64,000 nucleotides of DNA from positions 4,325,001 to 4,389,000 of the forward strand of contig NZ_CP107913.1 of assembly GCF_036014115.1 (NCBI RefSeq), written 5' to 3'. The notes beneath the pieces were generated by a model. That model saw only the letters and a program-made list of their open reading frames with translations, was not told the origin of the DNA and made no database searches. Shown in pieces: positions 1-8,018 of this stretch; position 1 is the first letter of the stretch; every line of letters begins with the position of its first letter. The translations under genes and the position numbers were made by a program. This stretch comes from Streptomyces sp. NBC_00448 (GTDB taxonomy: Bacteria; Actinomycetota; Actinomycetes; Streptomycetales; Streptomycetaceae).

Positions 1-983
1 GCGCGGTGCACCTGGCGGGAGAAGCGGGCGAAGGCGTCGTCGCGGGAGCGGTAGCGCCAGTCGATCCAGTCGCCGGCCGGCAGGCCGAGGGCCAGCCAGT
101 GCCCGTTGCGGGTGGTGACCTCCTCACCGGTCATGATCAGCAGATCGGGGCCCGCGTACTCCCCCCACACCGCGTGTGAGGACGAGGTGTTGTGGTCGGT
201 GGAGACGATGAAGTCCAGGCCCGCGGCCCGGGCGCCGTCGGAGACGTCCACCGGCAGGTGCTTGCCGTCGGAGTAGACGGTGTGCAGGTGGCAGTCGCCG
301 CGGTACCAGTCCCGGCCGCGGCCCTTGGCGCGCTGCGGCGGGTAGTTCGTCTTGAAGGCGGGGCCCGGGGCACCGTAGGTGAGGGTGATCTGGACCTTGT
401 AGTTCAGGCCCTGCGGCGCCACCTGGTAGGGGCCGAGCACGATGTTCCAGGTGCCGCGACCGACCGGACCGGGCAGGTACCCCGGTGTGGCGTCGCTGTT
501 GCTGATCGTGAACTCCGTACGGAACCCGCCGGACCAGCCGCGGAAGCCGCGCCCGCCGAGCTCGATCCCGCGCTCGTCGAAGATGCCGATGTCGCAGGAG
601 TTGGCCGGCACGCCGGAGGGGACGGTCGGCTTGTCGTACGCGTACGACACGTCGATCCGCTGGACGCCGCGGGGGATCTCCACCGGGAGGTAGACGAAGT
701 CCGCGACGCCGGTCTCCAGGAAACCGGTGACGACGCGGGTCTCCTGGCTGCCGGCCGGGGGCGTACCGCCGGCCGAGGTGCCCGCCGCGGCGTCGGCGTC
801 GGCCGCGTGCGCGAACGAGACCGGGGCCAGGGTGAGGGCGGCGGCGCCGGCGATCCCGGCGGCCAGCACGCGGCGCCGTCCGAGCCGAGCGGCCGAGGCA
901 TCGGCATCCGCGGCACCCGCGCCATCCGCGGTCCCGGGGACAAGGGGGTCGACGTTGTGCTCGCAATGCCCGTCAAGGCACAT
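1..983 (-). CDS. PHP-domain (CehA/McbA-like) metallohydrolase, 3' end outside window
   Basis: Runs leftward off the window, so only the first 327 residues are seen. The ATG at 983 opens a twin-arginine signal peptide (RLGRRRVLAAGIAGAAALTL, about residues 32-51), so the protein is exported. A beta-rich region of about 150 residues precedes the PHP metal-binding core. The metal motifs are visible: DCHLHTVYSDG (HxH), STDHN, and GEEVTTRNGHW. PHP proteins of this type hydrolyse phosphoesters with a di- or trinuclear metal centre; the substrate cannot be told from sequence. The family is clear and the function generic. The 450 bp upstream separates it from the divergent small gene at 1433. Confidence 0.88.
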   Translation of the reverse strand, partial: MCLDGHCEHNVDPLVPGTADGAGAADADASAARLGRRRVLAAGIAGAAALTLAPVSFAHAADADAAAGTSAGGTPPAGSQETRVVTGFLETGVADFVYLPVEIPRGVQRIDVSYAYDKPTVPSGVPANSCDIGIFDERGIELGGRGFRGWSGGFRTEFTISNSDATPGYLPGPVGRGTWNIVLGPYQVAPQGLNYKVQITLTYGAPGPAFKTNYPPQRAKGRGRDWYRGDCHLHTVYSDGKHLPVDVSDGARAAGLDFIVSTDHNTSSSHAVWGEYAGPDLLIMTGEEVTTRNGHWLALGLPAGDWIDWRYRSRDDAFARFSRQVHR

Positions 984-1432
984 GGGTTGTCCTCACGAAT
1001 TCGATGGCTGCTACGTGGAAGCCCTCGGCGGAGGGACCCACCGCGACTCTTTTCGCCGCCGGGGAACGGTGGGTGGACTGGGCATGGCCTGACCGTCAAG
1101 AGCCCGTGGAAGGTGAGCGTCGGGACGAGCCGGTGGTGTCGGTGTTCCCGCAGGTCCGCTCCCCATCGGCTCACCTCCGTCCGGGCGGTGGGTGAAGGGC
1201 GACGCTCGTACGGCCGAGCGACGCTCCCGGCTGCTGCTACCGGCTGCCGCGCCCTGCCCGCGCCCCGCCCACGCCCTGCCCAATCGAGGGGGCCCTGCCG
1301 GATCAGGGCGTTGGCTGGACTGGCTCCGCCGTCCGACCGGGTGGCGGAGCCATGCGCGGCCATCGGAGATCCCGATGCCGACGGAACCAACCGAACCGAC
1401 CGAATCAACGGAACCAACGGAGAGAGTCGCCC
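984..1432. other. Divergent intergenic region, no gene
   Basis: Separates the leftward PHP gene from the rightward small gene at 1433. No convincing ORF with a ribosome site. The notable structure is the hairpin at 1321-1352. Confidence 0.6.
1321..1352. promoter_or_regulatory. Perfect 10-bp inverted repeat upstream of the MT0933-like gene
   Basis: The arms tggctccgcc and ggcggagcca are perfectly complementary across a 12-nt loop. It lies about 80 bp before the ATG at 1433. No T-run follows, so it is more likely an operator or 5' UTR structure than an intrinsic terminator. Confidence 0.45.
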
Positions 1433-1630
1433 ATGTCCATGTTGGACAAGCTCAAGCAGATGCTGAAGGGCCACGAGGACCAGGCCGGCCAGGGCATCGA
1501 CAAGGCCGGGGACTTCGTCGACGACAAGACCCAGGGCAAGCACCAGGGCCAGGTCGACACAGCCCAGGACAAGCTCAAGGATCAGCTGGGAGGAACCGAC
1601 AGGAAGGATGACAACCCGCCGCACCAGTAG
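1433..1630 (+). CDS. Small MT0933-like antitoxin-family / CsbD-like helical protein
   Basis: 65 residues, almost wholly hydrophilic helix, with the pattern KAGDFVDDKTQGKHQGQVDT. This matches the actinobacterial family named after the Mycobacterium MT0933/Rv0909 antitoxin, whose members end in a K-DQLG segment as here (KLKDQLG). GGAGAG about 8 nt upstream supports ATG 1433. No toxin gene is adjacent, and in Streptomyces such proteins are often solitary and stress-induced, so 'antitoxin' is a family label only. The 40 bp before the start is an A-rich imperfect repeat of gaaccaac, unusual for this genome. Confidence 0.75.
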   Translation: MSMLDKLKQMLKGHEDQAGQGIDKAGDFVDDKTQGKHQGQVDTAQDKLKDQLGGTDRKDDNPPHQ

Positions 1631-1729
1631 TCCGGTAGTCCGGGTCCGGGCCGGCGACACCGGCGGAAGCTGCGGAAGCTGCGGGCGTCGCGCGGTCCCC
1701 CCGACCTCCAACTGAGCGGACACCGCTCC

Positions 1730-1762
1730 GGACATGTCCCAGCAGCCACCTCGGACATGTCC
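1730..1762. repeat. Two copies of the palindrome ggacatgtcc, 23 bp apart
   Basis: The perfect 10-bp palindrome occurs at 1730-1739 and 1753-1762 in the spacer between two convergent genes. Centre-to-centre spacing is 23 bp, about two helical turns, which would suit a dimeric regulator or a bidirectional 3'-end structure. Confidence 0.4.
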
Positions 1763-1851
1763 GGGGACCTCCCCGTCGTCCGGCGCCCGTACCGGCCGTG
1801 CCCTGGACGCCGAGTCGAGCCCCGGCCACGCGAGCGGGCGGGGCCCTGGTG

Positions 1852-2400
1852 TCACGCGGACGCGGCGGCCGTGACGCGGGCGCGCAGGATGTCGCCGGGG
1901 AGCGTGTCGGCGGACTGCCAGGACGCCCCCGTCACCTCTTCCTCCTGGAGCACGACGTCATCGACGGTCGTGGTGAGCAGGAAGCGGAAGTCGAAGTGCC
2001 GGTGGTCCGGTTCACCCTTCGAGGGGTTCGCGGGGATCGGGTGTGCGTCGATGTGGAGTGGCACCGGCGAGTGGGCGGTCACGGCGTCCGCGCCGATTCC
2101 GGTTTCCTCCGTGAGCTCTCGGAGTGCCGCCAGCATGAGCGTGTCGTCCTCGGCCTCCAGGTGGCCGCCGGGCAGGAGCCAGCGGTTGAGTGCGCGGTGC
2201 TCGATGGTGAGGACACGGCCGTCGGGGCGGAGCAGGACGGCGCCGGCGGTGACGTGACCGCGGAACTCCTTACGCGAGGTGATCCCGTCCCCGGCCGCGT
2301 CCAGGACGTCGTTCAGCCCCGCGAGGGCCTCTTCGTCCTCAGGGTGCCGGTCCAGGTAGACGGTGAGCGTGTCACGCACGTGCCGTGCCGTGATGGTCAT
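1852..2400 (-). CDS. Nudix hydrolase
   Basis: 182 residues; ATG 2400 preceded by AAGGAGGA at ideal spacing. The Nudix core is visible: GGHLEAEDD followed by RELTEETGIG. One acidic position near the start of the box appears as Asp with one extra residue relative to the consensus, but the REL-x-EE-x-G helix is intact, so hydrolysis of a nucleoside-diphosphate-linked substrate remains likely. The N-terminal 45 residues are helical and not part of the Nudix fold. It ends 25 bp after the TerD-vWA gene on the same strand and may be co-transcribed with it. Substrate unknown. Confidence 0.85.
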   Translation of the reverse strand: MTITARHVRDTLTVYLDRHPEDEEALAGLNDVLDAAGDGITSRKEFRGHVTAGAVLLRPDGRVLTIEHRALNRWLLPGGHLEAEDDTLMLAALRELTEETGIGADAVTAHSPVPLHIDAHPIPANPSKGEPDHRHFDFRFLLTTTVDDVVLQEEEVTGASWQSADTLPGDILRARVTAAASA

Positions 2401-2425
2401 GCGGCTCCTCCTTCGGTAACGGCTC

Positions 2426-3730
2426 CTACCGGCTGATCCACGTGCCGAACGCTTCCACCAGGTCGGCGTAGAACTTCTCACCCGGTACGGCCCCGGGGTT
2501 CCTGCCGGCCTCGTAGAAGGAAACGTTCGTGAACCCGGCGGACGTTGAGGCGTGGAGATTCTTGTAGAACGCCAGCTTTCCGCGCCCGAAGCCCACGAAC
2601 AGCCAGAACACGCCCAATCCGGCGGTGTTTTGGAGCAGGGCGCGGAACTCCGGCTTGTCCCAGGGATCGTCCCCGACCTGGACGATGACGAACGCGGGGT
2701 CCGTGGCGCCGGACTCCTGGTAGTGGTTGACCGCAGCGCGCATGGCTGCGCCGACGTTGCCCCAGCCCCAGGCGACCTGCGTGTGCAATTGCCCGATCCG
2801 GCCATGGTAGTTGTCGAGCCGGATCTCCTCCATGAACGGTTCGTTCCCGCTGGAGAAGATCACCGGCACAGTGCCGTCGTCGTCGAGGTTGACCGCCAGG
2901 GCAAGGACCCGCTCGGCGAACGCCTGGACCGCGAAAGACTCGTACAGTTCCTCCATGGCCCAGTCGTGATCAAGGATGAGATACACCGCCGCACGTCTGT
3001 CGGCTGCTCCGGAGCGAGCCAGCGCCTCACTTGCCTGGCGTGTGGTGGGCAGCAGAGCCGGGGCCCGCGTCTCGACTTTCGGCAGGCTCGCCGAACCCCC
3101 GCTCGACGAATCTCCGTTCGGCGAACCGCCGTTCGACGAATCTCCGCTCGGCGAACCGCCCTTCGGCGAACCGCCGTTCGACGCGGCCGCCGAAGACGTT
3201 CTCGGGTCGGGTGACCGCGGTACGGCCAGTTGCGGTTCGGGGTCCACGTCAATGCCGTAGTCGGTGGCCAGACCGGCCAGTCCGGTGGCGTACCCCTGAC
3301 CCACGGCCCGCAACTTCCAGCCCCCTGAACGCCGATAGAGCTCGGCGAGTACGACGACGGTCTCCCCTGCCGCGAAGTCCGGTGGAGTGAAGGTCAGTCG
3401 GGTGCCGTCCCCCTGCCCGGCGGTGAGGACCGGCGCGGCGGTGAACACCGTCCCGGGCGACGACGGGTCCACGCTCGCGACCACCACCACGGTCGCGACA
3501 TCCGCGGGAATGCGCGGCAGGTCGACGGTGACGGTCTCGCCCGCGAGACTTACCCCGCTCTGCGCCGGGTGGTTGTAGAAGACCAGGTCGCCGTCGCTCC
3601 GCACCTTGCCGTTCGGCCCGAGCAGCAGCGCCGAAACGTCCACGGGCGTCTCTCGCGTCACCACCTGTAAACCCACGGCCCGCGTCTCCAGCGCCGCGTT
3701 CCCGCCCTTGCTCAGAGATTCTGCTTCCAT
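2426..3730 (-). CDS. TerD-domain / von Willebrand A fusion protein (tellurium-resistance type)
   Basis: 434 residues. An N-terminal TerD-type Ca2+-binding beta-sandwich (about 1-165, ending GWKLRAVGQGYATGLAGLA) is joined by a Gly/Ser/Pro linker (about 180-215) to a C-terminal vWA-like domain. Family members normally carry a MIDAS of the form LDxSGSM; here the strand reads LILDHDWAM, and the later metal-binding Thr and Asp regions read AWGWGNVG and VQVGDDPW. The vWA fold is kept but the metal site looks lost. The start at 3730 is chosen because TerD proteins begin just before a LSKGGN motif. Ter proteins act in membrane-associated stress complexes; the exact role here is unknown. Confidence 0.85.
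   Translation of the reverse strand: MEAESLSKGGNAALETRAVGLQVVTRETPVDVSALLLGPNGKVRSDGDLVFYNHPAQSGVSLAGETVTVDLPRIPADVATVVVVASVDPSSPGTVFTAAPVLTAGQGDGTRLTFTPPDFAAGETVVVLAELYRRSGGWKLRAVGQGYATGLAGLATDYGIDVDPEPQLAVPRSPDPRTSSAAASNGGSPKGGSPSGDSSNGGSPNGDSSSGGSASLPKVETRAPALLPTTRQASEALARSGAADRRAAVYLILDHDWAMEELYESFAVQAFAERVLALAVNLDDDGTVPVIFSSGNEPFMEEIRLDNYHGRIGQLHTQVAWGWGNVGAAMRAAVNHYQESGATDPAFVIVQVGDDPWDKPEFRALLQNTAGLGVFWLFVGFGRGKLAFYKNLHASTSAGFTNVSFYEAGRNPGAVPGEKFYADLVEAFGTWISR
3080..3190. repeat. Short degenerate tandem repeat encoding the TerD-vWA linker
   Basis: About six alternating variants of a 15-bp unit resembling cgaaccgccgttcga. On the minus strand they encode NGGSPKGGSP-like linker repeats, so this is a coding microsatellite prone to length change. 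Confidence 0.75.
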
Positions 3731-3841
3731 ACGCGTCGAACATCCCCTCATGCACGCGTTCACGCCCCGCGGACACAAACCGTATCGACGCCATCACCCC
3801 ACCGAGCGCCAACCCCCGAACCGACCCGTCCGGCGGTGGGC

Positions 3842-4396
3842 TCAACCGGTGGCTCGTGGAGGACCCAGCGAACGGGCGAAGTCGTCGAGCGTTCGGAAGT
3901 CGTCCTCGCGCAGGCCGATCCGGGGGTCGACGTGGTGGAGGAGGCCGAGCGCGTGGTGGTGAGCCGTCACGTACACCTGGTCCAGCTCGCTCTGCTCGTC
4001 GTCCACCCACGCGAAAGGGCGGCCGTCGGCGTAGTCCACCAGGGGAGCGGTCTTCCAGTGGACTCCGTCGGGACGCTCCCGGAGCAAGGCGTCACCGAAG
4101 TCGACGAAGGGGAGTTCGGGGAGACCGAGCACCGGGGCGATCCACCGATTGGCATCGCCCATCCACGTGGTGGCCCAGCACATCTCGTAGCCGAGCCGGA
4201 GCAAGTCGCTCCCGTGCTCCGGGTTGAGCCACACCCTGAGGGGCTTCCGAGGAGCCGGGAGTCCCAGGCGTGCCACGGCGGCCAGGTCCTCTCGGGGCAC
4301 CCTGAGGGTGGTGTACCCGGCGGGACGCCTCTCCGGCTGGGCCGCGTAAGGGTTGAGGGGCCCGTCAACGTCGAGGAACAGTAGCGGTCGGCTCAT
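3842..4396 (-). CDS. HAD-like protein
   Basis: 184 residues; ATG 4396. It begins with the HAD motif I in the form LLFLDVDGPLNPY, where the first Asp would be the nucleophile and the second Asp the general acid. A short cap follows, then WATTWMGDAN, a typical motif II (T/S) context in this actinobacterial group, and WVDDEQ, which fits motif IV. Likely a small cytosolic phosphatase-like protein of unknown substrate. It lies just outside the left end of the tRNA-Lys island. Confidence 0.75.
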   Translation of the reverse strand: MSRPLLFLDVDGPLNPYAAQPERRPAGYTTLRVPREDLAAVARLGLPAPRKPLRVWLNPEHGSDLLRLGYEMCWATTWMGDANRWIAPVLGLPELPFVDFGDALLRERPDGVHWKTAPLVDYADGRPFAWVDDEQSELDQVYVTAHHHALGLLHHVDPRIGLREDDFRTLDDFARSLGPPRATG

Positions 4397-4447
4397 GCTC
4401 TCCCTCTGCCATGCTCACCGTCGGACAGGCCCATAGCAGCAGTGCCC

Positions 4448-4491
4448 CGCCCGGACGCGGTGGGCCGCATGGGACTCGAACCCACAACCAA
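4448..4491 (-). repeat. tRNA-Lys 3'-end fragment: candidate right attachment site of the island
   Basis: 44 bp matching 9831-9874 at 42 positions in the same orientation. It covers the T-arm, acceptor strand and downstream flank of tRNA-Lys but stops before the anticodon, so it is not a working tRNA. An intact tRNA at one end and a 3' fragment at the other is what tyrosine-recombinase insertion into a tRNA gene leaves. Confidence 0.8.
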
Positions 4492-4526
4492 GAAGAAGTC
4501 CTGGCCAGGGTATGCCGGGCGGTGGA

Positions 4527-4545
4527 GGACGGTGGGCCACCGTCC
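4527..4545. promoter_or_regulatory. Perfect 9-bp dyad just inside the island
   Basis: ggacggtgg and ccaccgtcc flank a single central base, 36 bp from the attachment-site fragment. The loop is too short for a full hairpin, so a protein-binding dyad (for example an excisionase or recombinase arm site) or a 3'-end structure for the leftward operon are both possible. Confidence 0.4.
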
Positions 4546-4693
4546 GGAATCCGCGGGTCGGACGGCGACAGGCAGCCACTGAGCCGGAAGTCGTCGCCAT
4601 ACCGATCACCGCGGGTTCGCCCCCGTAGCTGCGATGGGTGGAGGACAGCACCGCGCCGAGCCAGAACCCGTAGGCACCGACCGTACAGGGGTC

Positions 4694-5185
4694 CTACGCC
4701 CCTGCGCGCTCGGCTCCCGGCGGCCACACGACGTCCACCGGGACGCCTTCCGCCCGCGCTTGCAGGACCACGTCGGCGGTGCCGCCGCCCTTGCCGCCCG
4801 GCGGCCGGCCGTTCCAAACGGCAACCAAGCGGTCCGCGCGTTCCAGGAGAACACGGTTCGCCGCTTCGTACGCCTCCCGCCCGGCCGTGTCGAAGGGCGC
4901 GACCACCACCTCGGCGGCGGCCCGCACCAGCCGATCGAACACGGGAGCATGGTCGGGCTTCACCTTCGCCGCCCGGTAATCCCGGGACGGAATAACCGCG
5001 ACCAACTCACCGTCGGCGGCGAGCACTTCTTCCGCGAAGAGGGTGTCCGAACCCGCTGCCAGGCACGAGACACCGACGAGTTCGGAGCCGTCATGCTCGG
5101 CGAACAGGTCGTGGAGGGCAGTTCGGACCAACAGCACCGACGTGTCCGTCAGGTCCATGTGGCCGGTGACGGCGAACACGGTCAA
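4694..5185 (-). CDS. SLOG-like (DprA/YpsA-type Rossmann) nucleotide-sensing protein
   Basis: 163 residues. Start is TTG 5185, fixed by a perfect AGGAGG 8 nt upstream. The opening MTVFAVTGHMDLTD, the middle SCLAAGSDTLFAEEVL and the later VAVWNGRPPGGKGGGTADVV match the layout of SLOG-superfamily proteins (glycine-rich loop, G-S/A-D after strand 2, late G-rich loop), which bind nucleotides or nucleotide-derived ligands. No transmembrane or effector domain. It is the last gene of the leftward set regulator - Nudix - SLOG inside the island, a partnership typical of nucleotide-signalling conflict systems. The fold assignment is by pattern only. Confidence 0.6.
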   Translation of the reverse strand: MTVFAVTGHMDLTDTSVLLVRTALHDLFAEHDGSELVGVSCLAAGSDTLFAEEVLAADGELVAVIPSRDYRAAKVKPDHAPVFDRLVRAAAEVVVAPFDTAGREAYEAANRVLLERADRLVAVWNGRPPGGKGGGTADVVLQARAEGVPVDVVWPPGAERAGA

Positions 5186-5327
5186 CGCGAATTCCTCCTA
5201 AGGAGCTTGGTTGTGTGAGTCGGCCGGTTGTCCCCGATGCCTCTCGCGGGCCGCGCAGCAGACCAGGAGACGCACCGCCGACCGTGGGCGAGAAGGCCGA
5301 CGATCCAGTCGGGTGACCGGAGTTGCG

Positions 5328-5831
5328 CTATGTACCGTCGTGGAGAAGGTCCGCCGGAGGATGGGGAAGGGATGCCAGCGCTGTCTCGATCCTTCTGGCC
5401 AGGCGGTCGCCGACTTGCCGAACCGCTCTCGTCGGCGCGAGAAATACCGTGTCGGAGAGCTCTCCGTCGCGAGGAGAAAGTCGAGCGGCCTGTTCGGAGG
5501 TGAGGGTGCCGCCGTCGAAGATGAAGGCGAGCAGGTCGTCCCAAGGGCCGTGTGGGGGAACCCAGTCGACGACGAGGAGGCCGTGAAGGGTGACGTCGAG
5601 GCCGAGTTCCTCCTTGAGTTCGCGGCGGGCGGCGTCGTCCGGCGATTCGTTGGCCTCGGCCATGCCTCCCGGCAGGTCCCACCCCGGCTTGTAGGTCGGC
5701 TTGACCAGGAGCACCCGGCCTTCCTCGTCACGCAGCAGGACGTCGGCGGAGACGCGTTTGCGGGCTTGAGTGGCGTTGCCCTCGGCGAGGTAGGCATTCC
5801 AGGCTTCGGGGTCGGCTGGGGTGGGCCTCAT
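5328..5831 (-). CDS. Nudix hydrolase (island)
   Basis: 167 residues with a canonical Nudix box, GGMAEANESPDDAARRELKEELGLD spanning about residues 53-77 and containing all the metal-binding glutamates. It starts at ATG 5831, sharing ATGA with the stop of the upstream regulator gene, so the two are translationally coupled. Nudix genes are recurrent cargo of actinomycete integrative elements, which agrees with the att-like repeats around it. Substrate unknown; the SLOG-like gene 140 bp downstream suggests a nucleotide-derived ligand. Confidence 0.88.
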   Translation of the reverse strand: MRPTPADPEAWNAYLAEGNATQARKRVSADVLLRDEEGRVLLVKPTYKPGWDLPGGMAEANESPDDAARRELKEELGLDVTLHGLLVVDWVPPHGPWDDLLAFIFDGGTLTSEQAARLSPRDGELSDTVFLAPTRAVRQVGDRLARRIETALASLPHPPADLLHDGT

Positions 5832-7096
5832 GGGGTGATGCCTCCGCGGGGCGGGAAGAGGACGTCGGCGAGCAGGAGCACTCTGGCGCGTCGGGCGTCG
5901 TCGAAGCGCGCGAGGAAAGCACGGACCGGTGGGTGGGCGCGTTGGGGTTCAAGTAACTCGCTCAGGCCGTCGAGTTGGCGGACGACGCGGACGGAGCCGA
6001 GGTTGGGGTCCGCGGCAAGCAACTCGTGTCCGACCGCGATGGCGGATTCCAGGTCGCGCTGTCGCACATGAACAGTGGCCAGGGTGATGCGGTTGAAAGC
6101 CAGGGACCGTGCGCGGCCCGTCTCGCGGAGGCGGATCGCATGCTCGGCGCTGGCCTGGGCGTGGTCGTAGCGTTCGAGGTCCCTCAGGACGAGGGCGGAC
6201 TCGGTGGCGAGAGCTGCTGCGTCGAAGGGGCTCAGCCAGGCAAGGTCGGACTCGGCCTTGCCGTCGAGGAGTTGCTCCGCCCGGTCGAGCGCGCGCAGAG
6301 CCGCGGTGGGCTGACCGGCAGCCGCCAAAGCTCGGGCGGACATGGCGTGCAGGCGCGCGGCCAGCGCCGGGACCGCAGCGCCCCGCGCCACAGTGTCCAG
6401 CCCCGTACGGGCCCAATGCACGGCTGCGGAGGGATCGCCGGTTTGTAAAGCGAGGTGGCTGTTGCTGGCCGCGATTCCGGCAGCGAGTGGGGTGTCGCCC
6501 GCCGCGCGGGCGAGGGGAAGCGCACGGTTGAAGTGGCGACCGGCCAGTTCGTCGTGCCCGGAGTCGTGGGCCATCCAGCCTGCCATCTCGGTGAGGGCGG
6601 CGGCCACCGCCAAGGTCTGGGGACCACTGTCGGCATCGACCAGACGAGGACCGATGGTCTCGGTCAGGTGCCGGACAACTGCCTGGTAAAGACGCCCACC
6701 GCCCGCCTGCCGATCCGCGTTGCGGAAGGCATCCATGGCTGCCATGTCGTCTTCGTCGGGTACGGATGCGGCTGGTCCGGGAACGGAAGGTGTCACAGGT
6801 GCGGCAGGCTCCCACGGACGCCTTGCCAAACCCAGTAGGTGCCCCGGGATGTGAAAGGCATCGGCGATCTGCTCGAAGACGACGAGCTTCTCCACCCTGC
6901 TCTTACCGTTCATGTACTCGTAGAGTCGGCCCTGCCCGATGTCCACCGCGCCGGCGATGCGTCTGGTGCTGATGCCTCGGTGGTTGAGCAGCCGGAACAA
7001 CGTCCCCATGTCGCGCTCAGCACAGGCCGTAAGGAGCCGACTGTCGGCGAGCAGGCCGGCGACGACATCGCGGAGATCCTCCGGTGCACGGCCCAC
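5828..7096 (-). CDS. Helix-turn-helix regulator with long helical-repeat (TPR-like) C-terminus
   Basis: 422 residues. An N-terminal XRE-like HTH (GISTRRIAGAVDIGQGRLYE, about residues 44-63) is followed by about 300 residues of Ala/Leu-rich helical pairs resembling tetratricopeptide repeats (for example GQPTAALRALDRAEQLLDG). An in-frame GTG at 7114 exists, but GTG 7096 has GGAGGA 7 nt upstream and the other has none. In actinomycetes this architecture is a cytosolic transcription regulator sensing a small ligand or peptide. It is first in the leftward operon with Nudix and SLOG genes. The dyad at 7150-7168, 54 bp upstream, is a natural autoregulatory site. Confidence 0.8.
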   Translation of the reverse strand: MGRAPEDLRDVVAGLLADSRLLTACAERDMGTLFRLLNHRGISTRRIAGAVDIGQGRLYEYMNGKSRVEKLVVFEQIADAFHIPGHLLGLARRPWEPAAPVTPSVPGPAASVPDEDDMAAMDAFRNADRQAGGGRLYQAVVRHLTETIGPRLVDADSGPQTLAVAAALTEMAGWMAHDSGHDELAGRHFNRALPLARAAGDTPLAAGIAASNSHLALQTGDPSAAVHWARTGLDTVARGAAVPALAARLHAMSARALAAAGQPTAALRALDRAEQLLDGKAESDLAWLSPFDAAALATESALVLRDLERYDHAQASAEHAIRLRETGRARSLAFNRITLATVHVRQRDLESAIAVGHELLAADPNLGSVRVVRQLDGLSELLEPQRAHPPVRAFLARFDDARRARVLLLADVLFPPRGGITP

Positions 7097-7149
7097 GGTT
7101 GCTTCCTCCGTCACGGCAGCGATTCGACGCGGTGGTCTGTGCCCTCCCC

Positions 7150-7168
7150 TGACTCCGTAGCGGAGTCA
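7150..7168. promoter_or_regulatory. Perfect 8-bp dyad in the divergent promoter region of the island
   Basis: tgactccg-tag-cggagtca. It sits in the 202-bp spacer between the leftward HTH gene (start 7096) and the rightward gene (start 7299), where a shared operator would be expected. Confidence 0.55.
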
Positions 7169-7298
7169 CCCGCTGGAGTCTCCTGGATGCGGCACGCAGT
7201 CATCTACTGAGCGTGCTCCGTTGCTTCTCCGGATGCAACGGCGCCCGTGCCCGGCACGGGTTCGTCAGCACCGCCCAAAAGGAAAAGGCGACCACACC

Positions 7299-7976
7299 AT
7301 GCACACACGGACAAAGACCGTATCCCAGGTGGAGACCAGCGCCACCGGCCGGCAGGACGAGTCGTCGCGGCGCCCGCCCGGCCTCTCGGTGCCGTACGTG
7401 ACCCTGTGGAGCGGGGAGCGGGACGGGCCGATGCCCGTCGTGGCGCGGCGGGACGGGCGGGGCATCCGGTACGCCGACGAGCGGGCGTACGACCGGGACC
7501 AGCGTGGCGTGCTGTGGTCGCGCACGCCGTCCCAACCCGGGCGTGGGGAACCCCGATTCGGGGCGGTCCACAGCCTGCGGCAGCGCCTCGCGATGTCCGG
7601 GCTGCGCTGCCAGATCTGCGGCGGGCCGGCCGACCGCACCTCCGACGGCGTGCTCTGGCTCATCGACGCCCGCCCCGAGGAACTCCTCCCCGGCGAGGAG
7701 GACACCGCCCACCCGCCGGTCTGCCGCCCCTGCGCCCAACGCTCCACTCGCGCCTGCCCCCACCTGCGCGACAGCCACACGGCCGTCCGCGTCCGGATGT
7801 TCTTCCCCAGCGGCGTCAACGGCGTCCGCTACGTCCCCACCCGCACCGGCCCCAGGATCGCGGACTCCGACCCCATCGCCTTCAGCGACGCCTGCCTGCC
7901 GTGGGTCCGTGCCCACCAACTGATCATGCGCCTCGCCGACTTCACCCCGATCGACCTCAACGACCCGAATGCCTGA
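7299..7976 (+). CDS. Unrecognised protein with a CxxC...CxxC zinc-ribbon-like core
   Basis: 225 residues; ATG 7299 after an A/G-rich ribosome site (AAAGGAAAAGG). Function not recognised. The centre holds CQICGG and, about 40 residues later, CRPCAQ followed by CPHLRD, a probable treble-clef or zinc-ribbon metal site. An N-terminal stretch resembles SVPYVTLWSGE. No signal peptide or membrane segment. Transcribed divergently from the HTH-Nudix-SLOG operon and 42 bp before the next gene, so likely controlled through the shared 202-bp spacer. HNH-like degenerate nuclease is one alternative, but no HNH residues line up. Confidence 0.7.
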   Translation: MHTRTKTVSQVETSATGRQDESSRRPPGLSVPYVTLWSGERDGPMPVVARRDGRGIRYADERAYDRDQRGVLWSRTPSQPGRGEPRFGAVHSLRQRLAMSGLRCQICGGPADRTSDGVLWLIDARPEELLPGEEDTAHPPVCRPCAQRSTRACPHLRDSHTAVRVRMFFPSGVNGVRYVPTRTGPRIADSDPIAFSDACLPWVRAHQLIMRLADFTPIDLNDPNA

Positions 7977-8018
7977 CGGCTGTTCCACCCGACCCGACAC
8001 CCCGCCCGAGGAGCCTGC

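Noticed and set aside
1382..1420. gaaccaac-type repeats as an operator array
   Set aside because: Imperfect and short, running into the ribosome site; simple-sequence slippage explains them.
4448..4491. A second tRNA-Lys gene
   Set aside because: Only the T-arm and acceptor 3' strand are present; the D-arm and anticodon are missing.
4527..4545. Intrinsic terminator for the island's leftward operon
   Set aside because: The perfect dyad leaves a 1-nt loop and no T-run follows, so termination is not supported; listed only as a dyad.
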